This document shows, in pieces, positions 11,619 through 24,450 of a DNA stretch of 64,000 nucleotides (position 1 is its first letter; each line of letters begins with the position of its first letter). Source of the stretch: Periplaneta americana (Eukaryota; Arthropoda; Insecta; Blattodea; Blattidae); assembly GCF_040183065.1 (NCBI RefSeq), contig NC_091132.1, positions 161,098,602-161,162,601 on the forward strand, read 5' to 3'. Both the position numbers and the translations under genes were made by a program. The notes under the pieces are model-generated. The model made no database searches. It was given only the letters and a program-made list of their open reading frames with translations, and had not been told where the DNA came from.

Positions 11619-13428
11619 CTGCAGTACCACGAGATATCTTGAGCAATTCATTATATGGTGTTAGCACAGGTTAGTATATACAGTTGCGAAGCTCAATACT
11701 TGATAAATATGCAGACAAAGACAGTTACAGACCAGGATCGCTACTATCGCCTCAGTAGACAGTTTCCCGAGCAGACAATGAGTATGTTCGGGTTTTCAAT
11801 TTCAGTGTATAGAGCTCAGTGAAATATTATGTTATAACTTTATTGCGTGTGATTTCTAAGTTTTATTTAGTGTAATGTGCCCATAAGTTCCGTTTACTTC
11901 TTATTGCATAATTTGATGCAGAAATAATTACAAAACCTTGTTATTTTAATTTGAAGAGAATTTTACATGTTAACATAATCTGTTCGCATCAACATCTTAA
12001 GTTTAGAATGGAAGGTATTTTGAGGTTTAATAACAAAGAATTTATATTGTTATTTTAATTTAGCACATCTACCTTCCTTAATTGTAGATAGAAAATTTAC
12101 CATACCACACCTATGAAATTAGTGTATGTACGATTGTGTTACTTCGTCTCTTAGGAAGTAGATAAATACAATAATTCAGTACATACTCGATTGTAGTATT
12201 GACGTGCAGAAATATTGAATGTGCGTTGTATCATACATGATATTATGCTTAATTATAATGTATAATTCCGAATATAGGAATATAAATAATAACGTACGTA
12301 TATAATGGCAGGGCATTGGAGAGTTTGTAAATCTAGTTCCTCTAGTAATACCGCTGTGAGCTTACCGTATTTCAATATAGTCAAGTGTCCGAAGGTCAAT
12401 AAGGCAGAATTCATAAAGCGGTGGAACTAGCGCTGAGGTAGTTCCTGCGATTTCGAAAGTGAAAATCGTTGAATTTATAAGAGAATTTATGTGGAGGTGC
12501 AGGTGATGGTATAAGCAAGGCATAATAAAACCCAAAATTAACCAAACCTAACCTGTCACAGATCCGTATATGCAAGGAGTATGAGTACAAAGGAACTACT
12601 TCTGCGCTAGTATAGTATAGTAACATAGTACATTAATCAGACTTCAGATTGGAGTACCGTAAGAAGCGAATGAATAGAACTGAAGTAGAGACAAATTGCA
12701 TTTACAAGTTATCACACGTAACTTTATGCTTAATAATAATGTATAAATGCGAATTGTGGAATAGTTGTACAGTAAACATAACCTATAATTGCAACATATT
12801 AAAATATCCACGCGCTGCAACTGAAAATTACTGAATCGAGAATAAATGAATGTAGAAGAATTTCGCAATATTTAATCCAATTAAAGTCAGGTATTACACA
12901 TACGAAGAACGAAATTTTCACAATAAAAATAATATTACACCTTAACTCGCAAGTGAAATATGTCTGAAGCGTCTCATAATCATTGTTTTAAATTTACCAT
13001 TAATTCATGTAATTACACTACATTTTAGAGAAATGTATGTTGCTCTTTATGCATTCCAACTAATTTATATGGTTGAAACAAAGAACATATCCTCAAAGAC
13101 CCATACCCTCCTTTTCTATATTTGACTTATCAATAATTTAAGGCGAAAAATTATTTATAGTCTTAGATAAAGAGAATAAAATGAAAATGAATTCGTGACC
13201 TTAAGCATAATATCAAGTACCTACATTGCGGGAATGTGTAGCTTGGCAACCATTAAGAATAAGGTGTAACTGTAACTTTGTTTTTAAATTTGAAATATAA
13301 AACCAGATAACAGTTCAACATTACCCCTAAAAAGCACTCCAAGTGATGTTATAAAGAGTGTGTCTGTGATATTCAAAATACAAATTAAGCACGGGAAAAA
13401 CACAACACATTCCTTGCGCTCCACTCAC
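11619..13428. other. Gene A intron 1
   Basis: No coding signal was seen. A possible small inverted-repeat element lies at 12424-12615, with ends containing ACTAGCGC and GTAGTTCC in opposite orientation; it is weak. The stretch 13190-13428 resembles 11210-11483, the intron beside exon 2. Confidence 0.5.
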
Positions 13429-13542
13429 CTCTAGTTCATTTTTCAACATTCGGAATGAAATTGGCATCGGATCTTTAGCAACTTTCACCTCATGTGTGAA
13501 AGCATGTCCCTGGTCCAAATATTCTTCGGAGTAATAAGACAT
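13429..13542 (-). CDS. ZNF gene A, first coding exon
   Basis: Encodes 38 residues, MSYYSEEYLDQGHAFTHEVK and then VAKDPMPISFRMLKNELE, ending at a GTGAGT donor in phase 0. The ATG at 13542 has no in-frame upstream extension that I can support. Gene B has the same exon with the same ATG and length. Against B, the first SUMO-type motif is lost (VKVA for VKID), while LKNE remains at residues 33-36. The transcription start is not visible. The 5' flank out to about 13980 is shared with gene B. Confidence 0.8.
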
Positions 13543-13989
13543 CTTGCGTAAGCTTATGTATAACAATCGTTAACTGTTGCACGTTTCCAATTATCGTTAT
13601 GATTAAAGAAAGTTAGGGCGAGCGTCGCCAACACCAGTTTGCAAAAATACACTAAACGGTAAAAAAAAAAAAACCCCCACGAAATATAGCATTAAACGCA
13701 CTGGATTTTTAGATGTATATTACATATTTAAAATGGTGCGAATTCGGCTATTTGTTTGAAAGGGTTCATACCTGAAGCATCTTTATAGACGACTCAAAAA
13801 CTTCACACCAAAATCCTTTAGATTTCCAACTGCCAAACCCACCCTGTTGGCGACACTGATCACAGCTGACTAAAGCCTTAATAAAGTATTTTCAAGGCGG
13901 CTGTGTTCAGACAGATTATCGATGTTCAGAATGGCTGTAATTTCATGTATTACTCCTCTTTGCAATCATTATTTTTAGGATGATTATTT

Positions 13990-15700
13990 TTCTTCTATTA
14001 TTGCTTTTTAATACTAATTAATAGTAAGAGCTGATAATAGCTTATCGGTAAAATCCAATAATCAGTGACTGTTTTTTCATACGTAGGGATAGTAGGCTTC
14101 CAAACCGTCCTGTATTTTCCTGGCCAGACCAGGATTTTGATCATTGCGTCCAACGTCCCGACATAACTTGCACATGCATCAAAATGTCCTTATTTCAGGG
14201 CATATTAGACATGACAGCTGATTTTCGGTTTTATCATATTGTTGGATTTAGTCTGGATTGGAAGATTTTTCCTTACAGTCTCATACAGACATGCTTGCAA
14301 TATGTGACGAAATGGAGAAACGACTCTGGTTCTAGTACGCATGTATTTCTAGTTGATGTGTCAATGCAATGATCATACCTAGATCATATCAAAGTTAAGG
14401 CAGGTTTTTATCACAGTCTACAGAATACTTTATGAGCCATATATACTTGAGCTCATCTTATGCACTTTAACTTTAGCTTGGCGCCATTCAGTATTATGTT
14501 CACTTCGTTCACACATTGGCGGGGAAGAGAATTGTTTCCTTGGGCGGGGGGGGGGGCAAAGCAAAAACAAAGAATTCCCATAAAACGGGGTTATGGAGGA
14601 CATCGTTTACCTCCCTCACCCCTTATAGCTTGATCGTTTTGTACTATATCGGAATATGATAATTAAATACAAGTATTTTCGCGGAGGGATGTGTTTCTTA
14701 CAGTGTTACATCCATATCCACAATTTTTTGGACCGAGTTCAATAGGGCTTGAACTGTAGGTCTACTACAAATTATGAAGGGCATAACTTAAAAGAATCTC
14801 TGTTTTTTTTCTCTCGTACAGAATCACATGCATACATCAATAAAAATTTTGTCACTATGCTAACAGAAACTTTTTTATATAGAGCTTACCTTCCTGAAGA
14901 TATCATATGAAATATAAACTGTATTCTATTTAATCTCGTCTTTAAATTTACACATTATACCGCGATTGTTTCTGCTTTGTTGTGCAGTATGTTATTCGTA
15001 CATCTCCAAGAGGAGGTCTGAACACCTGCAGACTTCTAACACAGGAGTACAGACTGTTACAAAAGAAACATTCCACCGCTTCCATGCCTCAAATGAGGCA
15101 GAAATTTAAAATAAATATTATAGCCAGACACATTATCTGAAGACTTAATCGTCAATTTAAGAACAGGCACTTAATCATAAACAAAAGAAAAAAATATCTT
15201 TTATTTCTATTTTCTAACACTAATAGAATACTGCTTCTTTGAGGCTTGAAAGTAATGTAATTTTCCCTAAGATAGGTTACTAGCCTTATCGTTATGTAGT
15301 CCAGTAGTGGGGCTGCCACTTTTAAGAGTTCTGACAAGTTTCGGGGGTAGTACCAACATAGCCCCCCATAACTCCGGCTACGTTTGTTCCACTAGATGCG
15401 TCATTAATTGTTTTCGGCGGAAAAGTGAAAAAGAAAAAAAAAATTACACATTTACGATAGATATAGATATCAACGAGGACAACAACAACGACTTGTAAAA
15501 TACCATAGGTCATCAAGTGTGATAAATTGTGACAGCTTTGGTGTAAATCATGTAAACGTCTGTGTTTTCCGAGGAGAGAGGCTGAAATCTTTTGTGTACC
15601 GGTACGTAGGTTAAATTAGTTCGGAATAGTACAGGTTACGTCAAGTTATGTTAGTTTATATTAGGTTAGTAATAGAGTGTGGGAAAATATCAGAGATACT
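13990..15700. other. Intergenic, no gene recognised
   Basis: AT-rich sequence with short open frames only. There is a poly-G run near 14544-14555. No domain, RNA gene or repeat family was recognised. Confidence 0.5.
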
Positions 15701-15714
15701 AACATTTTGCAGTT

Positions 15715-17705
15715 GAGCAGAGCATATATCATTATGAAACTAAGAAAAAGAAACCGCGGTTTAATGAAGATTGTTGCATGGTAGTAGAAAGAGGGAAACA
15801 GGCAAAATTGAAATTCTTACAGGATCCAATTGAGGAGAATAGAGATAATTATTTCAATGAAAGACGGAAAGCAAGTCGTATATTTACGAATAAAAAGAGA
15901 GGCTACTTGAAGGAAAAACTGGACAAGGTAACAACAAATTGTAAGACTAAAAACATTCGAGATTTATATAAGGGTATAACAGAATTTAAGATCAGATATA
16001 AGGCAAGGGTAAACGTGATCAAGGATGAGAATGAAGACTTGCTTGCAGACTATCATTCAATCCTGAAAAGATGGTAAAATTATTTTGGGGAACTACTAAA
16101 TGTACATAGGCCAAATAGAAATGATTCAGACGAAATTCAAATACAAACTGCTGAGCCATTTATACCCGAACTCACAGTTTCAGAAGTCGAAATTGCGATA
16201 GAAAAACTGGAAAAGTACAAGTCTCCAGGTATCCATCAAATTCCAGCAGAATTAATAGACGACGATGGAAGCGCATTATCTAGCGAAATTGATAAACTTG
16301 TACTTGCTATTTGGGAAAAGGATATTGTACCAGAACAATGGAAGGGGTCCATAATCGAACCTATTTTTAAGAAAGGGGAGCAAGACTAACTGTGGTAACT
16401 TTGGAGGAATATCTCTTATGTTAACGCCGTACAAAATTTTGTCCAATATTCTTTTGAGAAGATTAACTCCGTATATAGACGAAATTATTGGGGATCATCA
16501 GTGCGGTTTTAGGCGGAATAGATCGACTACTGATCAAATTTTTGTATTCCACAGATATTGGAGACAAATGGGAGTATGGGTGTATAGTATATCAGTCATT
16601 CATGAATTTTAAAAAAGCATATGACTCGGTTTAGAGTGACGTTTTATATAATATTCTTATTGAATTTGGTATTCCCAAGAAACTAGTTTAATTAAAATGT
16701 TTCTCAGTGAAACTTACCACAGAGACTGTATAGGGCAGTTTATATCTGATGCTTTTCCAATTGAGTGCGGGCTAAAGCAAGGAGATGCACTATCACCTTT
16801 ACTTTTTAACTTTGCTTTAGAGTATTCCATTAGGAAAGTCCAGGATAAGAGAGAGGGTTTGGAATTGAACGGGTTACATCAGCTGCTTGTTTCTGCAGAT
16901 GACGTGAATATGTTAGGAGGAAATCGACAAACGATTAGGGAAAATACGGGAATTTTACTTGACGCAAGTAAAGAGATAGGTTTTGAAGCAAATCCTGGAA
17001 AGACGAAGTATATGATTATGTCTCGTGACGAGAATATTGCACGAAATGGAAATACAAAACTTGCGAGATTTATCTGTTCGAAGAGGTGGAAAAATTCGAA
17101 TATCTTGGAACAAACAGTAACAAATATAAATGACACTCGGGAGGAATTGAAACGCAGAATAAATATGGGAAATACCTGTTATTATTCGGATGAGAAGCTT
17201 TTGTTATCTACTCTGCTGTCAAAAAATCTGAAAGTTAGAATTTACAGAACAGTTATATTACCGGTTGTTTCTCTATGGTTGTGAAACTTGGACTCTCACT
17301 TTGAGTGAGGCACCGATATTAAGGATGTTTGAGAATAAGATTCTTAGGAAAATATTTGGGGCTAAGAGGAATGAAGTTACAGGTGAATGGAGAAAATTAC
17401 ACAACGCAGAACTGCACGCATTGTATTCTCCACCTGACATAATCAGGAACATTAAAACCAAACGTTTGAGAAGGGCATGGCATGTAGCACGTACGGACGA
17501 TTCCGGAAATGCATATAGAGTGTTAGTTGGGAGACCAGAGAGAATGTGACCTTTGGGGAGCCCGACACGTAGATGGGAGGATAATATTAAAATGGATTTG
17601 AGGGAGGCGGTATATGATGATAGATTCGATTAATCTTGCACAGCATAGGGATCGAAGCCTGGCTTATGTGAGGGGCAATGAACCTGCGGGTTCCTCAAAA
17701 AGCTA
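15715..17705 (+). mobile_element. RTE-like LINE, 5'-truncated, degenerate
   Basis: Reading frames at 15778-16077, 16418-16612, 16697-17284 and 17265-17549 together follow one non-LTR reverse transcriptase. In order it has the PWFNEDC-like region (here PRFNEDCC), [30 protein letters not shown], a catalytic box changed to SADD from the YADD seen in the copy at 62930-64000, then CETWTLTL and the C-terminal RRAWHVART region. Several frameshifts and stops separate the frames, so it is inactive. The endonuclease part is missing. The RTE clade assignment is by recalled similarity. Confidence 0.85.
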
Positions 17706-19389
17706 AGTAATTACATCAATATAATGGATTTCTAGTTTCCAACGAGTTAACATATCAAGAATTTATATTGCTTGTCAAATTGTCTTGTGATTTTTGTAAA
17801 TTTTATATTTCTATTTTTCTACTTATAGGTGGAAATAATTACTTCAATAAAATTGTTAGCAACGTTTGGGTCCCTAAATTTGGCAAGCCTACCGATAGAA
17901 GATCGATGACGCGATACCTATACGACGTCATCTGCGATGACAGTACTTCAAAATATGAATTTAATCGAGTGCTACCGCAACTTTCTCTCACCGTACACCA
18001 TTTCACTGCCCCTTCTTCCATACATACCTTGCTCTATTTCTCACTTTTTCATCTACTTACTTTATTCTACAGATTACTTTATATTAAATAGGATATCTAA
18101 ATTATGTTTAAATATGCAGGGATTCGATCCTAGAACCTTTCGTTTAATGAACCAATATCACAGCCATTATTCTACGAATTCGATCGTGAACAAACCTTTT
18201 AAAATTATGTTTACGCACAATAAATTAACATCAAATACTTCCAAATGTATGAACATATAACATTATTATTACCGGTATATAGTAGAACTGAATTCATTAG
18301 TTTCCTATTATCTTTATTACAGTTAATATGCCAAATTGATCACTAATTAGTGTGCTTTCTAACAATTTATAATATATCTTGAGTATATACCTAGATTATT
18401 TTCACGTGTTAATTAACTAGATTTCCCTTGTTGAGTAGTTAATTAACACGAGAAGGCAATATAAGTGCTACGTATTCCTAATGTATAATATTATAAAATC
18501 TAAGAAGTGACTTATATTTGGTTTAAGTTCATCTTACATTCAGTCATGGACGAACTTTAATAAGGAGGCAATTTATAGCAGATATGTAAGTAGTGCCTAA
18601 TGATATTTTATTATAGCTCACGTCAAGTAAAGAGTGAAGCGATGCTTGGACAGCGTATTGATAGAATTTCTAATTGAAAACATCTGTACTGCAATAGCTG
18701 ACAAGCTGAACATTTTCAACTGTGTTCGTAAATAAAATGGGGAATTTGGATAAACGACAGATGTATTGTATGTGTATGACGTGTTTATTGATTATTACAA
18801 CAAATTGAAAATAATCAACTGCATTCTTTTTATCCATACCAAGTATGTAAAAGAATTTATTGTAACACTAAGTAACAATTCTATGAGAAAAACAATGGAA
18901 ATATAACCTAATACAAAATTTGGTAGGAACAGTGAAGATGTACTCTTAATGTTTTAATGCATAAAATTGTATTTCATGGAAACATTTTTTCCTCCAATTG
19001 TATGGCAAGAAAAAGTGACGTAATGAACTTTTCAATATATTTCAGGCAGAAGACTAAACAATGTCTGAGAACAAATTGCTTAGTAGACAGGTATACACGC
19101 GACAACTAATATTATATAATATTATAAATAAAAATACTCAATTACTCACAGCAAACATAATTCCTGTTGAAGATGTTGCTCCTTCCCAAACAGCAACAGC
19201 AATGATGCTGTACGTAGAAGAATAATTCTCATTGTATTTGTGTATTAAATCTTCCAATTTTACATAAAAGATTTGCACATCATATTAAAGCCGATCCACG
19301 TGTAACCAGATAGTCTTTTGAGCTTATCTTTACACATGAAACACATTCCAAAATTATCACAACTGAAAGGCATTTACACCCTTCCTCTT
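17706..19389. other. Intergenic, no gene recognised
   Basis: AT-rich sequence with no domain or repeat family that I can name. Open frames at 17768-18260 are short and featureless. Confidence 0.5.
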
Positions 19390-20076
19390 TTTTCTCCACA
19401 TAGATCAATATTGTTAATGTAGTTTATCGTCTGATGTCTTCTTCTGCCCCCAACTCATCTCCGATTCACGATTCCTTCCAGTATATCCATCACTAGGCAG
19501 TTTCTTCTCAGCCAGTGACCCAACCAATTCCTTTACCTCTTCAATTTCAGTATCATTCTTTCTTCACTCACTCTTTCCAACACAGCTTATTTCTTATTCC
19601 GTGTGTCCCTTTAACCCGATCCATTTTCCTCCAGACATATTTTTAACGCTCGTATTCGCTTCTCTTCACTTCGTAGTAATGTCCATGTTTCTGCTCCAAA
19701 CAATCACACACTCCATCCAAAGCACTTCATTAGTCTCTTACTCACTTCTCTTTCTAGAGGTCCAAAAAAGATGATCTTTTTTCGAACTAAAAGGTTCGTT
19801 GATCATTCCTATCCTCAATTTCATTTCCTAGCAACAGCTGATGTTACTGCTTATAGTACACCCCAAGTATTTGAAGACGACCAATTGTTCTATTGCCTCA
19901 TTTGGAATTACTCTGACAATGGTCCTCGTCTTATTTGAATTTATGCTTATCCCATACTAGTGTTCACAGCTGTCATTGAGATCCAGTAGTCTCCTCTGCT
20001 GCTAACAACGCCATATCATCAACAAATCTGTTGTGGTTGATTCTTCTTCCTCCCGCAGTAAATCCTCATATGTTCT
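19390..20076 (-). mobile_element. LINE fragment downstream of gene B
   Basis: On the minus strand, broken frames read RFVDDMALLAAEE, then a stretch like KTRTIVRV..NEAIEQLVVF and a YLGCT-like motif, then the 3' part of the element. It is the fuller version of the fragment at 1-73. Related pieces lie at 32936-33310, 54022-54125 and 54890-55235. It carries many frameshifts. Confidence 0.7.
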
Positions 20077-20663
20077 GAAAACATTTCTTCACATACAGGT
20101 TAACCCACTACAAAATCTAACACACAGAATTCTTTAAGATTTGAATCCTGATGGTAATCTGGTCAGACACACGTAGCATAATTTTGAAAGTGATTCTATT
20201 GAATTTCTGAGTTAGTTAGACACAATGGATGATGAAGAAACATTCTTGCTACAAAATATACGAGAAAACAGATTTATGATGATAAGAGAGAGTGAAGTAA
20301 ACTTCAAGTGTCATGCAAGTTTCTAGTTAATTACGAATGCTCACCTTTCATTATATATATTTTATCAGTATATCAGTTCTCGTTTTAGTTGTCGTTCCCG
20401 GTTAATTGTGAACCAAGCCCAACAGTTTAATTTTCAGGACAGAGACAAACACATTCCACAAACACCGCATTACCAAGTCATTTCGTCGGTGTAATCGAAA
20501 CCATATTTAAAATAGCCTTCCAGAAGAAACAGGTTTCAGAGATCAGACAACAAAGGCACCTCACTTAATGGTGTTCATTGCTTGTTAGGCTATCTGAGCG
20601 AAGAAACATTTACTACAAAAATCGTATTACAAAAGCTTATTACAAACAGACTTGAGCACATAA

Positions 20664-20867
20664 TTAAACTACTCCTACTACCGAAACACAATTGACGAAG
20701 ATACATTTGAAAGGTTTCTCGCCTGTATGCTGCCCTTCATGGTTTCTTAGGATAGTCGAATCTGAAAAACACCAACCACGAATGTAATATTTGAAAGATT
20801 TCCCGCTTGTGTGCTGCCGTTCATGGTTTCTTAGGACAATGGAATCTGAAACACACAAACTACGAAT
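20664..20867 (-). pseudogene. Decayed zinc-finger tail downstream of gene B stop
   Basis: Gene B stops at TAA right after FKC of a thirteenth finger. The same frame then continues through two worn fingers (CVSDSIVLRNHERQH and CFSDSTILRNHEGQH) before ending. Zinc ligands are partly lost, for example FKYYIRGW in place of FKCDVCG. The situation matches that at gene A. Confidence 0.8.
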
Positions 20868-22110
20868 TTAACATTTGAAAGATTTCTCGCCCGTGTGCCG
20901 GCGTTCATGGTTTTTTAGGATAGTCGAATCTGAGAGACATATGCCACATATATCACATTTGAAAGGTTTCTCGCCTGTGTGCACGCGCACATGCGCTTTC
21001 AAGTGATGGAAGCGCGAGAAGCACTTACCACAAACATCGCATTTGAAAGGTTTATCGCCTGCGTGTATGCGTAAATGCACTTTCAAGTTGCCGGAGCACG
21101 AGAAACACTTACAACAAACATCACATTTGAAAGGTTTCTCGCCTGTGTGCCGACGTTCATGGCTTTTTAAGTCACCCGGTCGCGAGAAACCCCTGCAACA
21201 GACATCACATTTGAAAAATTTCTCGCCTGTGTGAAGGCGTTCATGGGTTCTTAGATGACTAGACTGCGAAAAACACCTGCCACAGATATCGCATTTGTAA
21301 GGTTTCTCGCCTGTGTGAAGGCGTTCATGGTTTCTTAGACCGTCGGACTGCAAAAAACACTTTCCACAAACATCGCATTCGAAAGGTTTCCCGCCTGCGT
21401 GAAGGCGTTCATGGCTTCTTAATTTACAAGACTGCGAAAAACACTTGGAACAAATTTCGCATTTGAAAGGTTTCTCCCCCGTGTGAAGGCGCACGTGGCT
21501 CTTTAAGTCACCCGGTCGCGCGAAACACCTGCCACAGATATCGCATTTGAAAGGTTTCTCGCCTGTGTGAAGGCGTTCGTGGCTCCTCAGATGACCAGAC
21601 TGCGAAAAACACCTGCCACATACATCGCATTTGAAAGGTTTCTCGCCTGTGTGATGGCGTTCATGGTTTCTTAGATGATCGGCCTGCACAAAACACTTTC
21701 CACAAGCTTCGCATTTGAAAGGTTTCTCCTCTGTGTGAAGGCGTCCATGGCGTCTTAGATTACCAGACTGCGAAAAACACCTGCCACAGACATCGCATTT
21801 GAAAGGTTTCCTGCCTTTGTGAAGGCGTTCGTGGTTTCTTAGATGACCAGACTGCGAAAAACACTTTCCACAAACATCGCATTTCAAAGGTTTCTTGCCT
21901 ATGTCCGTCGATAAATGGTCGTTCAGTTTTTCCGGAGACGAGAAACATTTTTTAGATGATTCTAATTCCAATTGCTTCTCACCTACACGAGTCCGCATAG
22001 CTTTTCCTGTGGAATCTGAATACTTGGGAATCTCGCATACAGTCTCGTTCTCTTCAAGAGAAAAACTGTCCAATTCCGATGTAACAGTCCTCTCAATCGT
22101 AGCTGCAATC
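20868..22110 (-). CDS. ZNF gene B, terminal exon 4: 12 C2H2 zinc fingers
   Basis: Last exon of a 525-residue protein (exons 27771-27884, 26710-26847, 24368-24450 and this one; 1578 bases, a multiple of three). It starts after a TTACTTCAG acceptor, completes an Arg codon and has the acidic linker MDSFSLEENETVCEIP (first residue Leu). Then comes a degenerate finger (CFSSPEKLNDHLS) and twelve complete fingers from about residue 189. Helix cores differ largely from gene A: QSGHLRN, QADHLRN, RPGDLKS, QSCKLRS, DSTILKN. The frame ends inside finger 13. It is probably a nuclear DNA-binding regulator. Introns, upstream exons and linker are close to gene A while the finger helices are not, so the arrays have diverged faster or been shuffled. 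Confidence 0.9.
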
Positions 22111-22884
22111 CTGAAGTAAATGTACTATCAGTCTATGAAATAGTCGCAGTAAATATACATTCAATTATAGAATATTAAAAAAACAACCTATTTCATGAGA
22201 AGGAGCAATACGATTAAAGATACAAGCTTGTAATTAATTTATGAGTAACAGAAGAAGTATCAAAATATCTCAACTATTTGGATTTTACCTGTGCAATAAA
22301 TTTAATAAGGATTACACAGCGTCAGTAAACACTTGTCGGGTTTGTTTTTAATAAACCTCTCTGTTCAAAGTCCCCCGTCTTTGAGTGGGCTAAATTATGC
22401 GATTATTTCGAAATTAGGGATTGCAAATGCCCAATATCTTTTTGTAGCTCTTACTATTGTGATATATAATCTTCATAGTTTTTAATTTTATCAATTTAAA
22501 ATTAGGAAAATTTGCAGTGGAACATTACTGATTACATTTCGTTGCAAGCGTCATAATGAGAAAATTTGAATTGGTATTATCTCTAATTTGCTATTTGTTG
22601 TTTTGCGTAAGTTAAACTAGAAACAATGCTTTCAGAGCTCTCTACCAATGTAATTTACAACTGTACAAAATTGTAAGCATACTAAATAATTATTTTTCCG
22701 TTTAAATGATATTCTCGTACTCAACGATATGAATGCATTAATTGATTCAATTGAGAGAAATATTTGAAATGTCTGTAGCAAATTTAAGACTTGAATACTC
22801 TCCTAGTGCATGCATTATCCCTGACAAGTAGCTCTCACCTCATACGCGGATGTTGTCATTTCAAGTTATTTATAAAAAAATAAA

Positions 22885-22930
22885 AGGTTGCGCGCCTGGC
22901 AGCGAAACAGGGTGGCCCGGGTTCGAATCC
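22885..22930 (+). mobile_element. SINE family 1 head, truncated
   Basis: Only the tRNA-like head up to GGTTCGAATCCCAATTG remains, then the sequence jumps to the equivalent of 5031 in copy A. Confidence 0.7.
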
Positions 22931-23871
22931 CAATTGATCGGCAGTATGTATAGCTGTAAGCAATTTTTTCTTCCTCGAAACATAAGAAACTTCGATTGAC
23001 AGATAATAATTTATTTATGTTCAGTTTTATGGATTCCACCTGCTAACGTAATATTACCTGATCTAGAGAATGTTATATCCAAAAATAATCGTTAAATATG
23101 AAGCGTCCGCAGGTGGTCATTCAAGTGAGAAAAATGTACCCTTGTGATATAAGAAAACTTGTTTCAACATTGCAATTGCAACAAACAAGCAATCAAGTAA
23201 AAGCTTAGGAAGTAACTAGCTTTCCTTGTTGTTCAGATTGTACACTGACTTTCAAAGACATCTGAGCTACGACTTTATGATCATGTAAGCGAATATTTCA
23301 CTCACAGTATAAGTCAGAAGCAAAGATACGCAAAAAACAAACAAATTTTGAAACACTATCCTTCAGTCTCAAGAGGTTTCACCATTATTGGGGCGCTTAT
23401 AAAGTGTCAGGGAAAATGATGACGTATGTCAAGCATCAATTATTATCATAATTGACAATATCTGCGGTTTCACGCTAAACCTAGTGTAGTTTTGCAATCA
23501 GCAGAGGGGGATGAAATATTGATTTCTATAATGCGGGTATAATTTGTCCAGAACGATTTACAGCACCGACTATTACCTTCGCCATTTGTTCAAAGAAGTA
23601 ATAACTACTGAAGCCACACTTACACCAACAAATTATAGTTCAGTATAGATTAGTAGGGTCGGGTAGATATGTATTCACGTGCCAGTATATAGTTCATTGT
23701 TCCAATGTTTCGTCACACTATACAATTCAAGTAAAATAAATTATATTTTTGCCTAGAAGAATTTGCTATTTAATATAGCATGAGATACTCTTAATCTGTA
23801 AGCAAACAGTCATAAAATATTAAAATCATATCAGAAATATGCCAATTTTTCAGTAATGTTGATGGCTTAAT

Positions 23872-23930
23872 AAATAATAAATAAATCAATGAGTAAATGG
23901 ATAAATAAATAAATAATTAAATAAAACAGG
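23872..23930. repeat. Vestige of the AAAT tract in gene B intron 3
   Basis: About 60 bases match the right edge of the tract at 7321-7380, while the rest and about 0.5 kb of left flank are missing. Confidence 0.75.
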
Positions 23931-24367
23931 CAAAATAATGTTACAAAGTTACTTTGCAACTGTGATTAACGATCTGCAGAAGAATGCTTGGAATGGACTC
24001 AATGTAGTACCGTAGTACATAATTTTCTAAGGAAATATAACAACTTCAATTATAAACAAGCTGTAGATATTAAGTTGGAGGGCTTCAATACCCTGGGCTG
24101 GAATATGAGTGTAAAGGTCCACTACTTGCATGTCCATCTATATTACTTTCCTGAAAATCTACGCATTTTTATTCAAGAACATGAAGAAAGGTTTTAACAG
24201 TACATTATGGCAATCAGATACCAAGGGAAGTGCAGTGAGAATGTGATGACTGATTATTGCTGGATGATTCAGACAGACAGTTCTTCTGAAGCTGCTTCTG
24301 GTCAGTCAAGCTAACAGACACTTCAAACACAATGAACTCTACGTGAAGACTCCCACACCACACTCAC

Positions 24368-24450
24368 CTTTCCGTCAAAACTTCGTTGTCCTCTGCTGTT
24401 ACTTCCACTCTTGGGTACTCATTCACTGCGTCCGAGTCAGTCTGCTCTTC
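24368..24450 (-). CDS. ZNF gene B, exon 3 (acidic linker)
   Basis: An 83-base exon with acceptor ATTAG and donor GTGAGT, phase 0 in and 2 out, encoding EEQTDSDAVNEYPRVEVTAE then DNEVLTE. It is almost identical to exon 3 of gene A, which supports selection on this acidic segment or a recent duplication. Confidence 0.88.

Larger units (their letters stand above)
1..13980. repeat. Tandem segmental duplication, copy A (ZNF gene A unit)
   Basis: This block aligns, with gaps, to 20008-28120 in the same orientation. Shared landmarks in order are a LINE fragment (1-73 and 20008-20076), the finger exon, an intron-3 SINE, AAAT repeat edges, exon 3, an old SINE (9690 and 25420), exons 2 and 1, and 5' flank near 13903-13975 that matches 28043-28115. 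Copy A is longer because of a SINE at 85-340, about 1.1 kb of intron 3 (3889-5030), the long AAAT tract, an LTR-like insert near 8478-9249 and a local intron duplication. The alignment was made by eye, so the outer edges are approximate. Confidence 0.85.

Noticed and set aside
12424-12615. Small inverted-repeat MITE in gene A intron 1
   Set aside because: The inverted match is only about 20 bases and no target duplication is clear, so it is kept as a weak possibility only.
19140-19215. Possible short exon on the minus strand with a GTGAGT donor (AVAVWEGATSSTG-like)
   Set aside because: There is no acceptor in a matching phase and no partner exon.
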